Source: Gigantopelta aegis (taxonomy: Eukaryota > Mollusca > Gastropoda > Neomphalida > Peltospiridae). From it: a DNA stretch of 64,000 bases. The notes below the pieces were generated by a model. The model was not told the origin of the DNA. It ran no database searches and worked only from the letters and a program-made list of their open reading frames with translations. Shown piece after piece: positions 37,388-51,893 of the stretch (position 1 is its first letter; each line of letters begins with the position of its first letter). The position numbers were made by a program, and so were the translations under genes. The stretch covers positions 78,990,391-79,054,390 of the forward strand of contig NC_054704.1 of assembly GCF_016097555.1 (NCBI RefSeq), written 5' to 3'.

Positions 37388-39004
37388 CTGAAAGAAAAGA
37401 AATCATTTATATTAATAACAAAAGTTAACCATTCAACACTGTGTTGTGAAAACAACCTTGATGTCCACTGTGCAATGGAGTACTGTCAATTTAATTTTAT
37501 TTAGAACAACTAATTCTCCTAGATTTCTTTACTCAAAATTGTAAATTAGGAAACTGAAGACAAAACAAAACATGGCATATATTTATTTGAGCAATCATTT
37601 GTATTAAAAAAAATGCATTTTTGTGGTACTATCAGAAAAAGAAGATGACCAGTAACACTTTGGTTGTACGGAAATGGATATTCTAAACAATAAAATGGAA
37701 GTAATTTTTTATTTCAATTATCATAAACAATTTTAATAGTGAAAACATATGCCTTAGTATTTAAAACCTAAGGTCTGTCTCTTTAAATATTATAGCTACA
37801 TAATAAAAATTCAGAAATTAAATATGACGGCTATCAAGAATATTTTACAAAGACAATTTACAGTAGAAAAATATATTTCTTTTAAAAACTTGTGATCATA
37901 ACAACTTCAATGAAAATTTGACCTCATGGTTGAATCTTTTTATGAAAAAACCCCCCACATTTGCTTAGCAAACATCTATACTATAATTATGTGTCTGGAA
38001 AAGGATGTTACTTGTTACTTGTTTTATTCACCTCCAGGTTGTGGGAAAACACTAAATTATCCCCCAACTTTTCTCTGTTTCGTTTCTTTTTTTCAACCCT
38101 TCCCTTTTTATCAGTCCCAAAAATAATATTTTTTGAATATTTTAAATTTGAAAAGATTTGGGGTGGAGGGAGATGATACTGTTTGGTCTGTACATTAATT
38201 ATTTTTTGTATTATACAAGTATGTACATACATTAACATTAAGGTATTTATAAAATGTATGTATGTAAAAAGACTATGTTGATAAGAATATTATAAAAACA
38301 TAATGAATATAATTAATGTAAAGCACTGATTCATGGTCCCCAAACCTTGAATTTGCTCTTTTTGGGCTGAACAATAATAAAATAATAATAATAAATAATA
38401 AAATAAACTGTATGTTTTTTATGTGGAGATTAAAACTGGTTCTGTTATGTTATGTTTCAACCTTTATTTTACAAGGTACAAGGATCAAACCTTTTATAAT
38501 TTAACCAGGCCCATTTGAGAGAATTTTCAACCTCGGCTGGGGGGTGGGTGGCCAATAAATATAAATAATATTGAAAATGGAAGGATGCGAGCTCCCTAGT
38601 GTATTATCAACAGTGGTTATAATAGGCACTCTTGTATTTCACCCTTGTGAGTTAGGATATGAAATGATGTAATATATGGTGACGGTATTAAAACTGCATT
38701 ATATACAGACTTACTGAGAACCATATTACCATCTTCGTTACATTGTATCACCTGCCTATAAGGCAGAACAACATTGCCCATACTGGGTTCAGCACTCTAA
38801 AACGAAGACAGTAAAAACCAACAATAATTAATCAACATGCAAACAGAATTGAAGGTAACTTTCAAAGTATGTTAATGTTAGTTCAACAATGAAACACCAA
38901 TGAAATTAAACAACACTGAAATGAGGGATGGTTCAACATTTTCAAAACCATGCACATTATTCTCTCTAGTTATCTCTCCCTTTCCACCTCCCTCCCTCGC
39001 GCGC

Positions 39005-39082
<78 letters not shown>

Positions 39083-42000
39083 CCTCCCTCCCTCCATCTG
39101 CTGTATCTCTCTGCCTCTCTCTGCTTCCCTATCTTTTTTTGTCTCTGATGTATCTCTTTCTCTCTCTCTCTCTGCTATATCTCTGTCTATCTCTCTCCTT
39201 CCCTATCTTTTTTATCTCTGCTGTATCTCTCTCTCTCTCTCTCCCCCCCCCCGTCTCTGCCTCTCATAAAAATATAACCAAAACAGGTTTAAAATGATTT
39301 TCTTCACTCAATAAAGAAAGAAATCAGAAAATGATAAACCCACCCCCTTCAAATTTTCAAATTGGTATCATGAAACTGCTGAAGATGTTGAACCATGCGT
39401 AAGATGGAAACGGTGACTGAAGGCATGGTAACAGTGAGCCCTGATCTAGTGTTAAAGAAGAAATCTACTACTGCTATATGTACTAAATCTTCAAATTAGC
39501 AGGAAGGGATCGTTTATAAAATTATGCACATTCCCAGTATGCCCCGAGTCAGGCCACTTGGCATCCAGAGACGGGACTCGGGATAGACATGCTTGAAACC
39601 TTCATGGTATATGAGCATGTAAAAAAAAAAAAAAAAGTTCAAGACAAGACAAGACATTCCCAGTCAGGGCACATGTTTTCGAAGCTATTTTAGCGCTACA
39701 AAATCGTAAAACCATCGTAAGCTACAACATCACTATGGCGTGTACTGTAGTGACGTCATAGCCTATGATGGTTTTACGATTTCGTAACACTAAGATAGCT
39801 TTGAAAATTCCTAGCCAAGACAGTAACACTTGGTCTAGATAGTGAAAGAAGAATCTGCTGCCATGACATAAGTTACTCCAACCAAACAGCAGCAAGGGAA
39901 CTTTTATATGCACTTTCCCACAAAAAAATAAGGTTTGTTTAATAACATCATTAGAGCACATTGAGGAAACCCACTACATTTTTCTATTAGCAGCAAGGGA
40001 TCATTTATATGCACTTTCTTAGACAAGACAACACATACCATGGACTTTAATATGCTAGTCATGAGATACTAATTGGAATGGAAAAAAAAAACTGAAGGAA
40101 GGAAATACATGTTTTATTCAAGGATGCACAACACATTTATTTATGGTTATATGATGTCGGACATAATATGGTTAAGGACCACACAGATATAGAAAGAGGA
40201 AACCTGCCACATTTTTCCATTAGTAGCAAGGGGTCTTTTATATGTACCATCACACAGACAGGGTAGCACATACCACAGCCTTTGATATACCAGTTGTGGT
40301 GCACTGGCTGGAACGAGAAATAGCCCAATAAAAAACAAATGAAGGATGGGTTAGATCCTACAACCCAAACACCTCAAGGTAAGTGCTTTACCAACTGAGT
40401 TTGATCCCACCCTGGATGAGATGAAAAACAAAGAACAATCCCGATAGGTCTACCAAGGGAGATTGACCCGACAGATAAACCAAGGGAGATCGATCCCGAC
40501 AGGTTTACCAAGGAAGAGAGATCCTGACAGGTCGGTCTACCAAGGGAGATCAATCCCAACAGGTCTACCAAGGGAGATCAATCCTGACAGGTCTACCAAG
40601 GGAGATCGATCCTGACAGGTCTACCAAGGGAGATCAATCCCGACAGATCTACCAAGGGATATCGATCCCGACAGGTCTACCAAGGGAGATTGATCTCGAC
40701 AGGTTTACCTAGGGAGATCCATCCTGACAGGTCTACCAAGGGAGATCAATCCTGACAGGACTACCAAGGGAGATCGATTCTGACAGGACTACCAAGGGAG
40801 ATCGATCCCAACAGGTCTACCAAGAGAGATCAATCCCGACAGGTCTACCAAGGGAGATCAATCCCGACAGATCTACCAAGGGAGATCAATCCCGACAGAT
40901 CTACAAAGGGAGATAGATTCTGACAGGACTACCAAGGGAGATCGATTCTGACATGGCTACCAAGGGAGATCAATTCAGACAGGATTACCAAGGGAGATCA
41001 ATTCTGACAGGACTACCAAGAGAGATCAATCCTGACAGGACTACCAAGGGATATTGATCCCAAAAGGTTTACCAAGGGAGATCGATTCTGACAGGACTAC
41101 CAAGTAAGATCAATCCTGACAGGACTACCAAGGAAGAGCCATCCTGACAAGTCTTACCAAGGGAGATAAGTCCTGACTGGTCTAAAAAGGGAGATAAATT
41201 GTACCACTCGCTGCACATAAGGCACTGACTCTACCACTGCACTAGATCTTGACATGGAGCACTGGTTTTAATGGGAAATAATCCAATAGGTTCACAAAGA
41301 AGAATTTAATGGTATTTCATCCCACCTAAAGAGAGCACTATACCACTGGGATATGTCCTGCTCCACAAATTACACCTTAAATTAGGCCACACATATTATA
41401 TTTGTGATGCAATACAACAGACATTATTCGACACATGCAGTTCAAGAATTAATCTTTAAATTTGACACATGCTGTTCAAGTAATAATCTTTTAGTCATTC
41501 TCTGTGTTGCTATATCAACAAAATATATTTTTAAAAGGTTAGGCTTAGTAGTCGTCTAACATATATTTCGACAGAAAACATGCAAACCTAAAAAATAATT
41601 AACTAATTACCTGCTTCGACTGGCTCTCCACCCTGCCACCATTGTGACCATGGAATTCCATGACTGGTGATCCAGTCAAAGCAGAAGCAAGGCTATTTGA
41701 ATTTTCACTCGGGATGTTACTATTCAACATGTATAAGGGAGCACCGCTTGCCATACTCTGGTGATTCGAAGCTCTTGTCATCGACTGGACGTTAATGTTA
41801 CTGAATGTTTGTGCAGGATATGAGTTGTAAGTTGACTGGCTTTGGTGCTGAAATGATCGTCCAACATTTGGTGTGTGATTTGAATGCGGTGGGTAGCCCT
41901 GTGGGGCCTGCATGGGGAACTGTTGCGGCGACATGCCGCGCATTAGCTGGGCTGACTGAGGAGCACGAGGTTGAAGCAAGACCTGCCGGTGAGGAGGGTC

Positions 42001-45000
42001 GAATAGGAAGGGGACTGGACCAAACCCAGCTGATGGAGAAGATGAATTCTGAAAATGAAGTGAAAAATCCAATTATGTTAACAAGTTTAAAGTTTATTTT
42101 GTTTAACGACACCGCTAGAGTACATTGATTTATTAATCATTGGCTAATGGATGTTAAAGATTAGTTAATTTTGACATATATACTTAGAGAGGAAACCAGC
42201 CACATCAAGGTTTTTTTTATATGTACCATCCCAAAGACAGGGTAGCACATACCACGACCTTTGCTAAGTCAGTTGTGGTGCACTGGCTGGTACGAGAAAT
42301 AACCAATAGGTTCATCAGCTGAAGTTGATCTTAGACCGACCGTGCATTAAGCGAGCGTTTTACCACTGGACTAAGTCCTACCCTTTCAGAACAACAAACC
42401 CAGCTTTTCAATGATGGATCGTAAAAAGAAATAAAGATAATCTGGATAATTCTTTTAATATTATGCCTACACACTCATAAAACAGATTTATTACATTAAA
42501 TTTCCTTGCTTAAACTTGATAAAGAGATTTAAAATGATCAAATCAAAATTTATTACAACAGAACTAGCCCTATCTATTGCCTAAATTTGTCAACTGCTCA
42601 TTTGTATTCAAAATCTGAAAAATAAAAATAGTATTTCTCTAATAGAACTGTTGCATAAATTAATTATTACATCTGCAAATTAGAAAAAAAGATGAAAAAG
42701 ATTTCATTATCTTAGTATGATGCCTAAATACACATCAGTATTTAAACTTTAATGAAGTGCTTTCAGTCAAATAAGTGTTTTTGTTGTTGTATTGTGTGGG
42801 GTTTTTGTGTTTTTGTAAAGAGAGACCAAACTCCTGTTAAAATTAATAATAATAATAAATCAGCAATATGAAAATCATACGCTAAAACCTTTTTATACGT
42901 TATATTATTCTCATACATATACAGTACATATTTATCCAACATCTGTTAAGTATAGGCTTGTAATTTTCATATCTCAATCAAAATCAATCAGTTAAATACA
43001 AACAATAAACATGTAAAGATTTAAATAATAATTAAAATAATAGTAGCAGTAATATACCAGTAACACTTGTTCTAACCATGTAGGCCCTGCAAACACATGA
43101 CTAGTTTTCCAGGCAGGATTATTCCAGACACATATGTATGATACATGGTTAAAGATTCTAGTTCCTTTTAACAGCATTATAAGTTTCTAATCTGAAATTC
43201 CTATTTCTTTAAATCTGGTCAGAGAAATTATTTTTTGTGCATAATTACCTTTTGTTCAACTTTATCAAATCAAAATATTTCTAATTTTATTTTTGGAATG
43301 AGTAAGCTTTGGGATTTTTTGGCACAGGCATGTGTGTATATATCTTATTGTTAAAATAAGTCAACACAAACTTGGAAAGATGACTGATCAAAACAAAATA
43401 TTTTTCAAAATGCTTACGTTGCTTTAATTTTTTTGTGGGCAGTATAATTCAGAAATTTTAAATTCTAAATAAAATTTTATACATAATGGTGATAATGAAA
43501 ACACACATGAGGCCTACTAGTGTGTCTCACATACATTAACATCTGGAATAGTCCATGTGCAATTATAACAAACCAGAAAATACCCCAAAAACCAATTTGT
43601 TAATTTTATGTGCAAACTGAAAAAGAACAATAACAAAAAAGAACTTAAGACCAAGAATATTACCCTACATCCACGATTTAGATGAGCTTTGAAAATTAGT
43701 TAAAACTGAAAACAAAAAACAAATTGTTTTCCATCAGACTGTAAACAATATTCCTCAAATATTAACCATGATTTAAAGTTAATGAGTAACAGATGGATGG
43801 ACCGATTAACTACACCCTAGCCCAGGTACTCTGCCATTCTAGTGATTAATATGTGAAATATTTGTAATCAGCAAACTCGAAAATGATCAATGTAATGGTA
43901 TTTAAAATCAAACATACCGTAGGGTTATTACTGTATTAGAGTGGGAATCTTTGTTTTCACTATACAGTTGTCTCCGATGGCAGAGATCGATCATAACCAT
44001 CCAAATGTCTGTCTAGCTCTCAAATGGCAAGAGTACTTAGGCTAATTACACACTAGCACTAAAATACCGTATTGTTCCTATTTGTAGCGCCCCCTCTAAT
44101 ATAAGCACCCCCTATGATCACGAGAAATGTATCATGAAATGGTACCCGTAAAATAGTAAAACTGGCTTACCTGACTGCCGACTTGCAATGATTATAATTG
44201 GTAAACAAATAAAATCCAAGCAGGTGAAGCACTACGACACTAGTATGGGCGAACAGTATGTCACACATGTCATTTATCAAATGTATGTCGCTGTTATCTC
44301 CACGCAGAATGAACGCACGACACTCCGTTAACGCTGTTCAAAACCGGAAGTACAAACATACCGGTAGGTATTTACACCGACACCGTAACACCATTGAAAA
44401 AACGGGTAAATAATAACTTCAACTAAACTGCAAACTGCAAACTGGAGTCAAATGTCAACAATTTAACTTTCAACAAGAAAACGTCACTGGTGGAGTGACT
44501 CGGCGGCAAAGCTTTTGATGTCTCAGCGAGCCAGACGCATTGACAGTTTGATACGAGGATTTTTCACACGTATTACGAAACGTGTTCTAGTACTCTAATT
44601 AGCACGCCCCCATTGTGTTTTGCATGGCGCCCGGGCGCTACAAATAGGAACAATACGGTACATTATATATTATATCCTGTCTGTGGTAAAGTGCATAACA
44701 TTTTTTGTTTGTTTCTTTTTTCTTTTCTTTTTTTGTAGTGCTTTTGCCATTGGACTTAAGGCTGATAGGTAGGTACTGGGTTCACCTGCTTCAAACAAGT
44801 CAGTTTTCAGAGCTCAGTAGGTTGCCCTATATTCAGCAACAGTGAGTAGCACTAATGTTTGCAGACTATTTGACCGATTTTAAATCAAGGTTTATACCCA
44901 ATTTGGAAGGCAAAACTCAAGCACTTTTCACTATGGAATTACAGTTTTCAGGAGCTTTTCCATTTACCATATTCAAATTAGTAACATTTGGTCTCATATA

Positions 45001-48000
45001 TTTTTGTTGGTATTTGTAACAGCATATCCAACAATTTTTAATGTAATAAAATCACGCCGACCAGTAAAAACTGTGAATAATACCAGCTGACAAAAGTTTT
45101 AAATTACGAGAAAATAAATTTGAGGGAATGTAAATTTTAATATTTATTGAGCAGAAATGTGCAATTCAAGCCCATTTCACGGATTTTGACAAATTCAAGG
45201 GCTTTTTATTATGACCACTCCAATTCAAGCATTTTTCAAATCTGTATGAACCCTGCAAATGTGCTCATTTGTTTTAATGTGAAGCATGTAAACCAGTATA
45301 CATGTAGCAAATATTTTTCTCCTCATCTGGCTGTATGCAGCCAATCTGTCTTTGGCAAGCAGTCAAAGTTTTTTCTCAAAATACAGTTTGTTAAACGACA
45401 CCATTAGAGTATATTGATTAATTAATCATCGGTTATTGGATGTCAAACATACATGTATGTTAATTCTGAGTAGATTTTTCCATTAGCAACAAAGGATCTT
45501 TGATATATTTTATATTTGTTTCAAATGCTAAGGACAGAATTCTCAAATTTCAGATAATGTATGTTCATAGAATATATCAACAGTTAGCTAATAGCACTCA
45601 ATTTGGACAAAGTTCAAGCTTAATATGTGACTTGCTGACAGCAAAATAAATATCTTACGTAACTCATACCTGCTGTGGCTTTCCTTGAGGGGTGTATTTG
45701 TTGGGAGTCATCTGTGGTCTGAAGGGGCCGGAGTTCACCCGGTACCCAGGAGATCGAGTCTGCTTAATAGGAGAACCAGCCAAAGGATGATTATACATGC
45801 CTTTCTGGGGACTGGAGACTGAAAAAACACCCAAACAAAAAACACAATCATTAAAGTAACAGACCCAAGTTTTTAAACACTATGACATAATTTTCATTAT
45901 TAAAGATGTTTTTGATAATTTAAATTACAATTATATACATATTATTATTTAGAATATTAATTTTCATACACCTAAAGTCGTTCTGGTCATCCAGGTTTTT
46001 GTAATACCCCAAAATGAATTTTTGATAATTCTAAAAATGCATGTTCATCTGAAAAGCATTGGTATTTTTAGACAGTATTTTTCTGTTTAAACATATCAGA
46101 AATTGGCTTCTCTATGTTATAACCTTATCCAAATGTGTGTTGCAGGTTTGTTGATTGACTAAACTTAATGTCCATTTTCACGGGCTGAAACTAGAGTCTG
46201 CACCTTTAAATGTTATGTAATCAGAACTGGGAGATTCAAGAAGAAGAGTTACTGAAAAACACTTTATTTGGAAAATATGTAAAATACTGTAAATCCTTCA
46301 ATAGAAGATTCTGTTTTCCTGGACACTCTATTCCATTTTGTTTTCATGCAAGTTGTTTTCTAACACAGTCTTGTTGTAAGATCATATTTTAAACTTTATT
46401 GCATAATTATGTAAATCACTGAGAAATAAAAAATCCTGTTTTACCTGGATTCCTTTGGTTCCCTGCATTCATACTGCGTCTATTGCCATTTTCTTATCTT
46501 AGTTATGAATGGGAATGACAAAGTTTTACCTGGATTCCTTTGGTTTCCCGCATTCATGTTGTTTCTATTGCTGTTGTCTTGTCTTCTCTCCTGGTCTTGT
46601 GCCGCTTTCGCTTTCCGCCCTCTTTCCTCTCTATAAAATGAAAATAATAACAATGCTGTCATTTCAAAAACAGCACTTTGAACTAGTAATGGTTGAATTT
46701 AAAGTTTATTTTATTTAATACCACTAGATTATTTTGAATAATTAATCAGCAGATGTCCACATTTGATAAATCTAACCTATCACACCTCAGGCAAGTGTTC
46801 TCCCACTGAGTTATATCCTGATATTAATGCTCATGACCGGCATCGGTGGTGTCGTGGTTAAACCATCGGACATAAGTCTAGTAGGTGCTGGGTTCGCAGC
46901 CCGGTACCGGCTCCCACCCAGATCGAGTTTTAATGACTCAGTGGGTAGGTGTAACACCACTACACCCTCTTTTCTCTCACTAACCACTAACAACTAACCC
47001 ACTGTCCTGGATAGACAGCCGAGATAGCTGAAGTGTACCCAGGACAGCATGCTTGAATTTTAATTGGATATAATCATGAAAATCAGTTGAAATGAAATGA
47101 AGTGTGTGTGTGGTGAAAATGGACAGAATTTTGAAAATACCAATTAGTAAAAAAGTTAATAGAATAAATTAAAAAAATAAAAAGGTTACAAGCCAAAAAT
47201 AAAAAGAATTGACTGCTCGGCCGAATATTTATATAATTTGGAGCATTTTAGAAGGACAGTCCAAAAGTAAATAAGAGAAAGAAGAGAAGATCGGACTATT
47301 TAATAAAAAAATATTTTTAAAGCAATTTCGACATAAAATTCTGGACACAGATCTAAAAGTTTAAAGTCCGATCGATATGTCCACGCGAGTGGCCTCGTTA
47401 CGGCCGTTTGGGTGCACAGCTTAAAGGGACGAGATGGGTTGCATCCCATTAAGAAAACCCCTAGATTGACAGTCGATAGAAGTTGAAGGTGTAGTGCTGT
47501 GCTGAAATACAGATCTTGAGAAGCCGGATCCGTCTGAACGAGAGAGAGTATCAGACTAGGGTATAGTCCAGTCGTCATGGGTTGGTATAGTGGTGCGGAC
47601 AGGCCCGACTCCGGAGGATACGAGATGGTATCACTATAAAGCAAGGTAAAGTCTAGAAAAAGAGTAGTAGGGGCTGGCCCCGCTTTCTATTTCTTCTTAG
47701 AGTGGGACGGTCAATCTTCCAGTGCTGCTAGGACAGGCTCGGACATGTAGAGACTAAACGCGAACAACCGTGGCATTCTGCAGAATGGCCGTCATACGAG
47801 TCACGAAAAAAACAAGTCGACAGTCAGATGGAGAAATGACGTGGAGGCAAGGAATCTCGCTAAAAAATAATCCAACCTGGTGGTGCAGGCTTTCGAAACG
47901 AGAAGCGTTCCAGCGTTCAATCAGTTCCAATGGCCGCATACATCCCAGTAGAAAACTTCATTTCGCTGACAAAAACAACGAAATGAAGGACCCCCAAGTC

Positions 48001-51000
48001 GAGCACACGAAAGCACGTGCAGTGTGCACAAGCGAAACAAACACGTCTTACCGCATGGAGCTCCAGACTGGGAATGAAACAGACTGAAACTGTAGGAGAA
48101 TTAGAGAATACTCAATGAGCTACTCGGTAATATCGTTTATCTTGCACAAGTGAATTGATGTAGTCCTTACGGTTAACATCAGTTCACGAGTGCAAGATAA
48201 ATGGTATTACCTAGTAGCGAGTTGGGTATTCTATTTATGACCCATTTTGAATATTTATCATTTTATGGAAGATATTCGAACAATACAATTAAAGTTGAAA
48301 ACAAGTGACAGCTTTGTGTCATAGCTGATGACATCAGTTAGTCGTCTGCATGACTTCCACCACTGAAACTGATCTTATACACAATTAACCGTCTATAGTG
48401 AAGCACTGTCAGGGCTAGCCTTTGGTGGCTATTTTTGTTCGCCAATCTTCAATTTCTTTCGCCAATCTAAGTATGTATTCGCCAATTACATTTTGGCATT
48501 TCAGTTAAAACATTTTGTTCTTAATCTTGTTCTTTATGATAATATAGTACATGCTAAAATGTTCTTATTATTCAGTTTACGTCTTGTATGACACTGTTTT
48601 AGGGGATCTATTTTTTACTAATCTAATAATGAATGCTGCCGATGTCTATAGGGCTAGCTGGCTGTAGCCCAGTGGTAAAGAGCTCGTATGAAGTGCGGTC
48701 AGTCTAGGGCCGATCCCCGTCGATGGGCTCATTGAAGTCAGTGCACCATATATCACAAAAGAGGCAGTTTTACTTTTTGTATGCATCAGATAATGATATA
48801 ACTTGTATGTTTTTCTGTAATTTGAAAGAAGCAAGTGAAATTTGATCCAATATATATGTTCCCCAAACAGATTCACCGGACGAAAATATACACTATACAT
48901 ATATTTTTGCACCACAAGTGTGAAATGGTAAGTACCAGTACATAATGTTTACATATTTAATAAACTAACAAGTTATATCATTCAATATCTTACGAAATGT
49001 GTGTGTAAAATGCTGAAATAAATGTAGTCCAGAACAGGACCCAATTTTTTTTGAAAATATGATGACATCAAAATAATTTGAAAATGACAAAAGGAGTTTA
49101 TAAATGTCCAATTATGGAGACTTCAACAATCACATAATGTAAAATCTGACTTTTGTTTTTACTCTGCCCCATTACGTTTTGTAATGCTGACAATACTTAA
49201 CACTAAAGTTATGTAACAATTGTCTCCCACCCACTTCCTTCTTTTCTTGTCACAGACATTAATTTTTTTAACAATATAAATTTATAAACATTAGATTTTC
49301 TGTTCTTATTTTGGTTTTCTTTTTCTTTTTTGCTTTATATAAAGATAAAACTCTAGTCTCACCAGATACTGTGCTGTACTCATCCAGATATTGTTCCAAT
49401 GTCACAGGCCAATATGCATGTATCTTTAATCTCTTTGGCAATAAATAGATGTATTTTTTTAGAAACAAAATTACCAGACAGGCTGTTTTATTTTATGGAA
49501 AAAAAAAGTATATATATTTTTTTTATTTTTTTTAAGTGCGTTACTCTTGATCATACCATACCCCATGACCTCAGTTTGTAACTACCCTCCTAATTTACCT
49601 GTATGATTTATTACTGAATACTGTTCATAATTGTTTTGGTGTCCAACTCACCCAAAATAAAGACAAAGGAAACGTCTTTATATGTTATTGCTATCAAAAC
49701 ACTGGCTCACGACTGTTTCACAAGTGGAAAAATGCTCATTCAGTTTCACACCAGTTTTGAAAGAGTTGTATTTCTGTGCAAGGCGCGGAGGAATGTATCA
49801 TGTTGGCGTTTATATTATATCAGTAGATACAGCCCATATGAATTATAATTTCACCATTTAATATGTTTGAAATATAATCTGTAAATGTAGAAAGTTTAAA
49901 CTAATAATGATTGTATATAAGTGAGAAACAATATGTATTCCTCAACAACGTACCCACTTCGTGGAAATGAACTCAACCACGTGGCCTAGATTTACAACAT
50001 TAACTGGTACGACAAAAAACAACTAATAAAATTTAAAACTTATTGTCGCTAGTAATCAAACATTTAGTATCAACAATGCAATATCTCTTAAACAGCTGGC
50101 AGTACACTATTGAATAGTAGACTGGCCCCACGAACATGCAAATAGTGCTTATTTACACCACGAAGTGGATCAACAGAACAAAACTGGTTGAAGAAACGTT
50201 TGGTTCTAAAAATTGAGATGGAAAAAATCTTCCACAAATTTGTTCGCCAAACCGAAAATTCTTTCGCAATTTTTTATTTTTTTCGCAATTGGCGACTTTG
50301 GCGAACAACAATGTGAGCCCTGACTGTTTATGACGCCAAAACGTATTTAGGGGAAGAATTTTTTTTTTTCTTTTCCTAGGTAAAAATCACTTTTCTTTCC
50401 CCACTTCTCTCTGCCCATATGAATAATAAATTAGAATGTTTTTGTACATTAAGCTAATGAAAATAACAGGCACATATGATAAAGATGAATGAAAGTGCTG
50501 AGCCAGCCTTGATGGGATTTGAACCACTATCATGAGCTTGACAGCAACTTGGATCACGGAAATATAATAAAGAGACTTTGTATTGTTAAAACCTTTCTTT
50601 TCTGTTGACCACAATATGGCACTCTTTTGCAATATGTCCTATCTTTCCACACACACGGCAGCCACGGTCGTTAGGTGGAGACCCTTCAGATAGCAACGTG
50701 CGGTCAAAGAAGTAATCCTAATAGAAATGACAACAATGATAGGTGAATACAATAAATAAAGAATAAAAAACACACAGCGAAACCTCTCAAAACTGGACCC
50801 TCTATAAACCAGAATTCCCTCAAAACAGGACGTTTTTAACAGTCCTTTTTTATGTATGAGTATAGGACAAAACCTTTGAAAATCGATTACCCCTAATAAC
50901 CAGACTTTTTACTTGGTATCGTGGGTGTTCAGTTTAGAGGTATTTCACTGTAGAAGGAAACAAAGAAAACAATATTAACAAACAGAATTTTTCTATGACA

Positions 51001-51805
51001 ACAAAAATTAGTTTATGTCCATCTGTACTATGTGAAAAAAACACCCCAAACATGTTGATAACTTAAGGTTATAAAAAACACTTGTTACAAAGGCTAGGTC
51101 AAATCATTACATTATGTATAAAGCAGTCACTATTTGACAAATCACTCTTGTTCGCACTTAATTTATTCTCACCTCATCTACACCATTGTTCTATAAAATC
51201 TTGAAACCTGAACAACTAATGCAGGGCTTCTAGAATTTTTATAAAATCCACTAGCCATGGGATCAGTGATTAAAAAATATACTAGTCACAATTAAAAATT
51301 CACTAGCCCTACTTTAAGTTAATACAATTTTACTAAATAATAGTAATAATCATATGTCACCTAAAGAGTGAGAGAGAGCTTAAAACACTAACACTGGGAG
51401 CTTGGGGTGGGGGCATGATATTCATATTTGCAAAATATACTAAACTGCTACATTTGACAAAGAAAAATTCACTAGCTGTTGGGCATGGCAATAGTAGTTA
51501 TTTACTAGCCCAACATTGAATATCACTAGCCATGGAAGTGGGGCTACCGTAATCTAGAAGCCCTGACTAATGAAACCACATTTTAAAGCATATTGTGCTA
51601 CTTTAAGATATTTTTCTGAAATGTGTTATGATTTAAATATGGTGGTTAAACTCTTACCGCTACTGTTACATACAACTCGTTTGTTGGCAAATTAACGGGT
51701 GTTCCATAAAGCTGTCGACCGTGAATAAGAGCCTTGAAAATATAGTTGTTCACTGAAAGTATAAAGATAAATAATTAAATTGTGCTGTGTGTCATAAACT
51801 TCTGC

Positions 51806-51893
<88 letters not shown>

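Noticed and set aside
41805..42128. Plus-strand 107-codon frame
   Set aside because: It is the antisense of TUT exon 12.
47300..47644. 114-codon minus-strand frame
   Set aside because: Lies in repeat-derived DNA between two transposon fragments; no splice context or recognisable domain.
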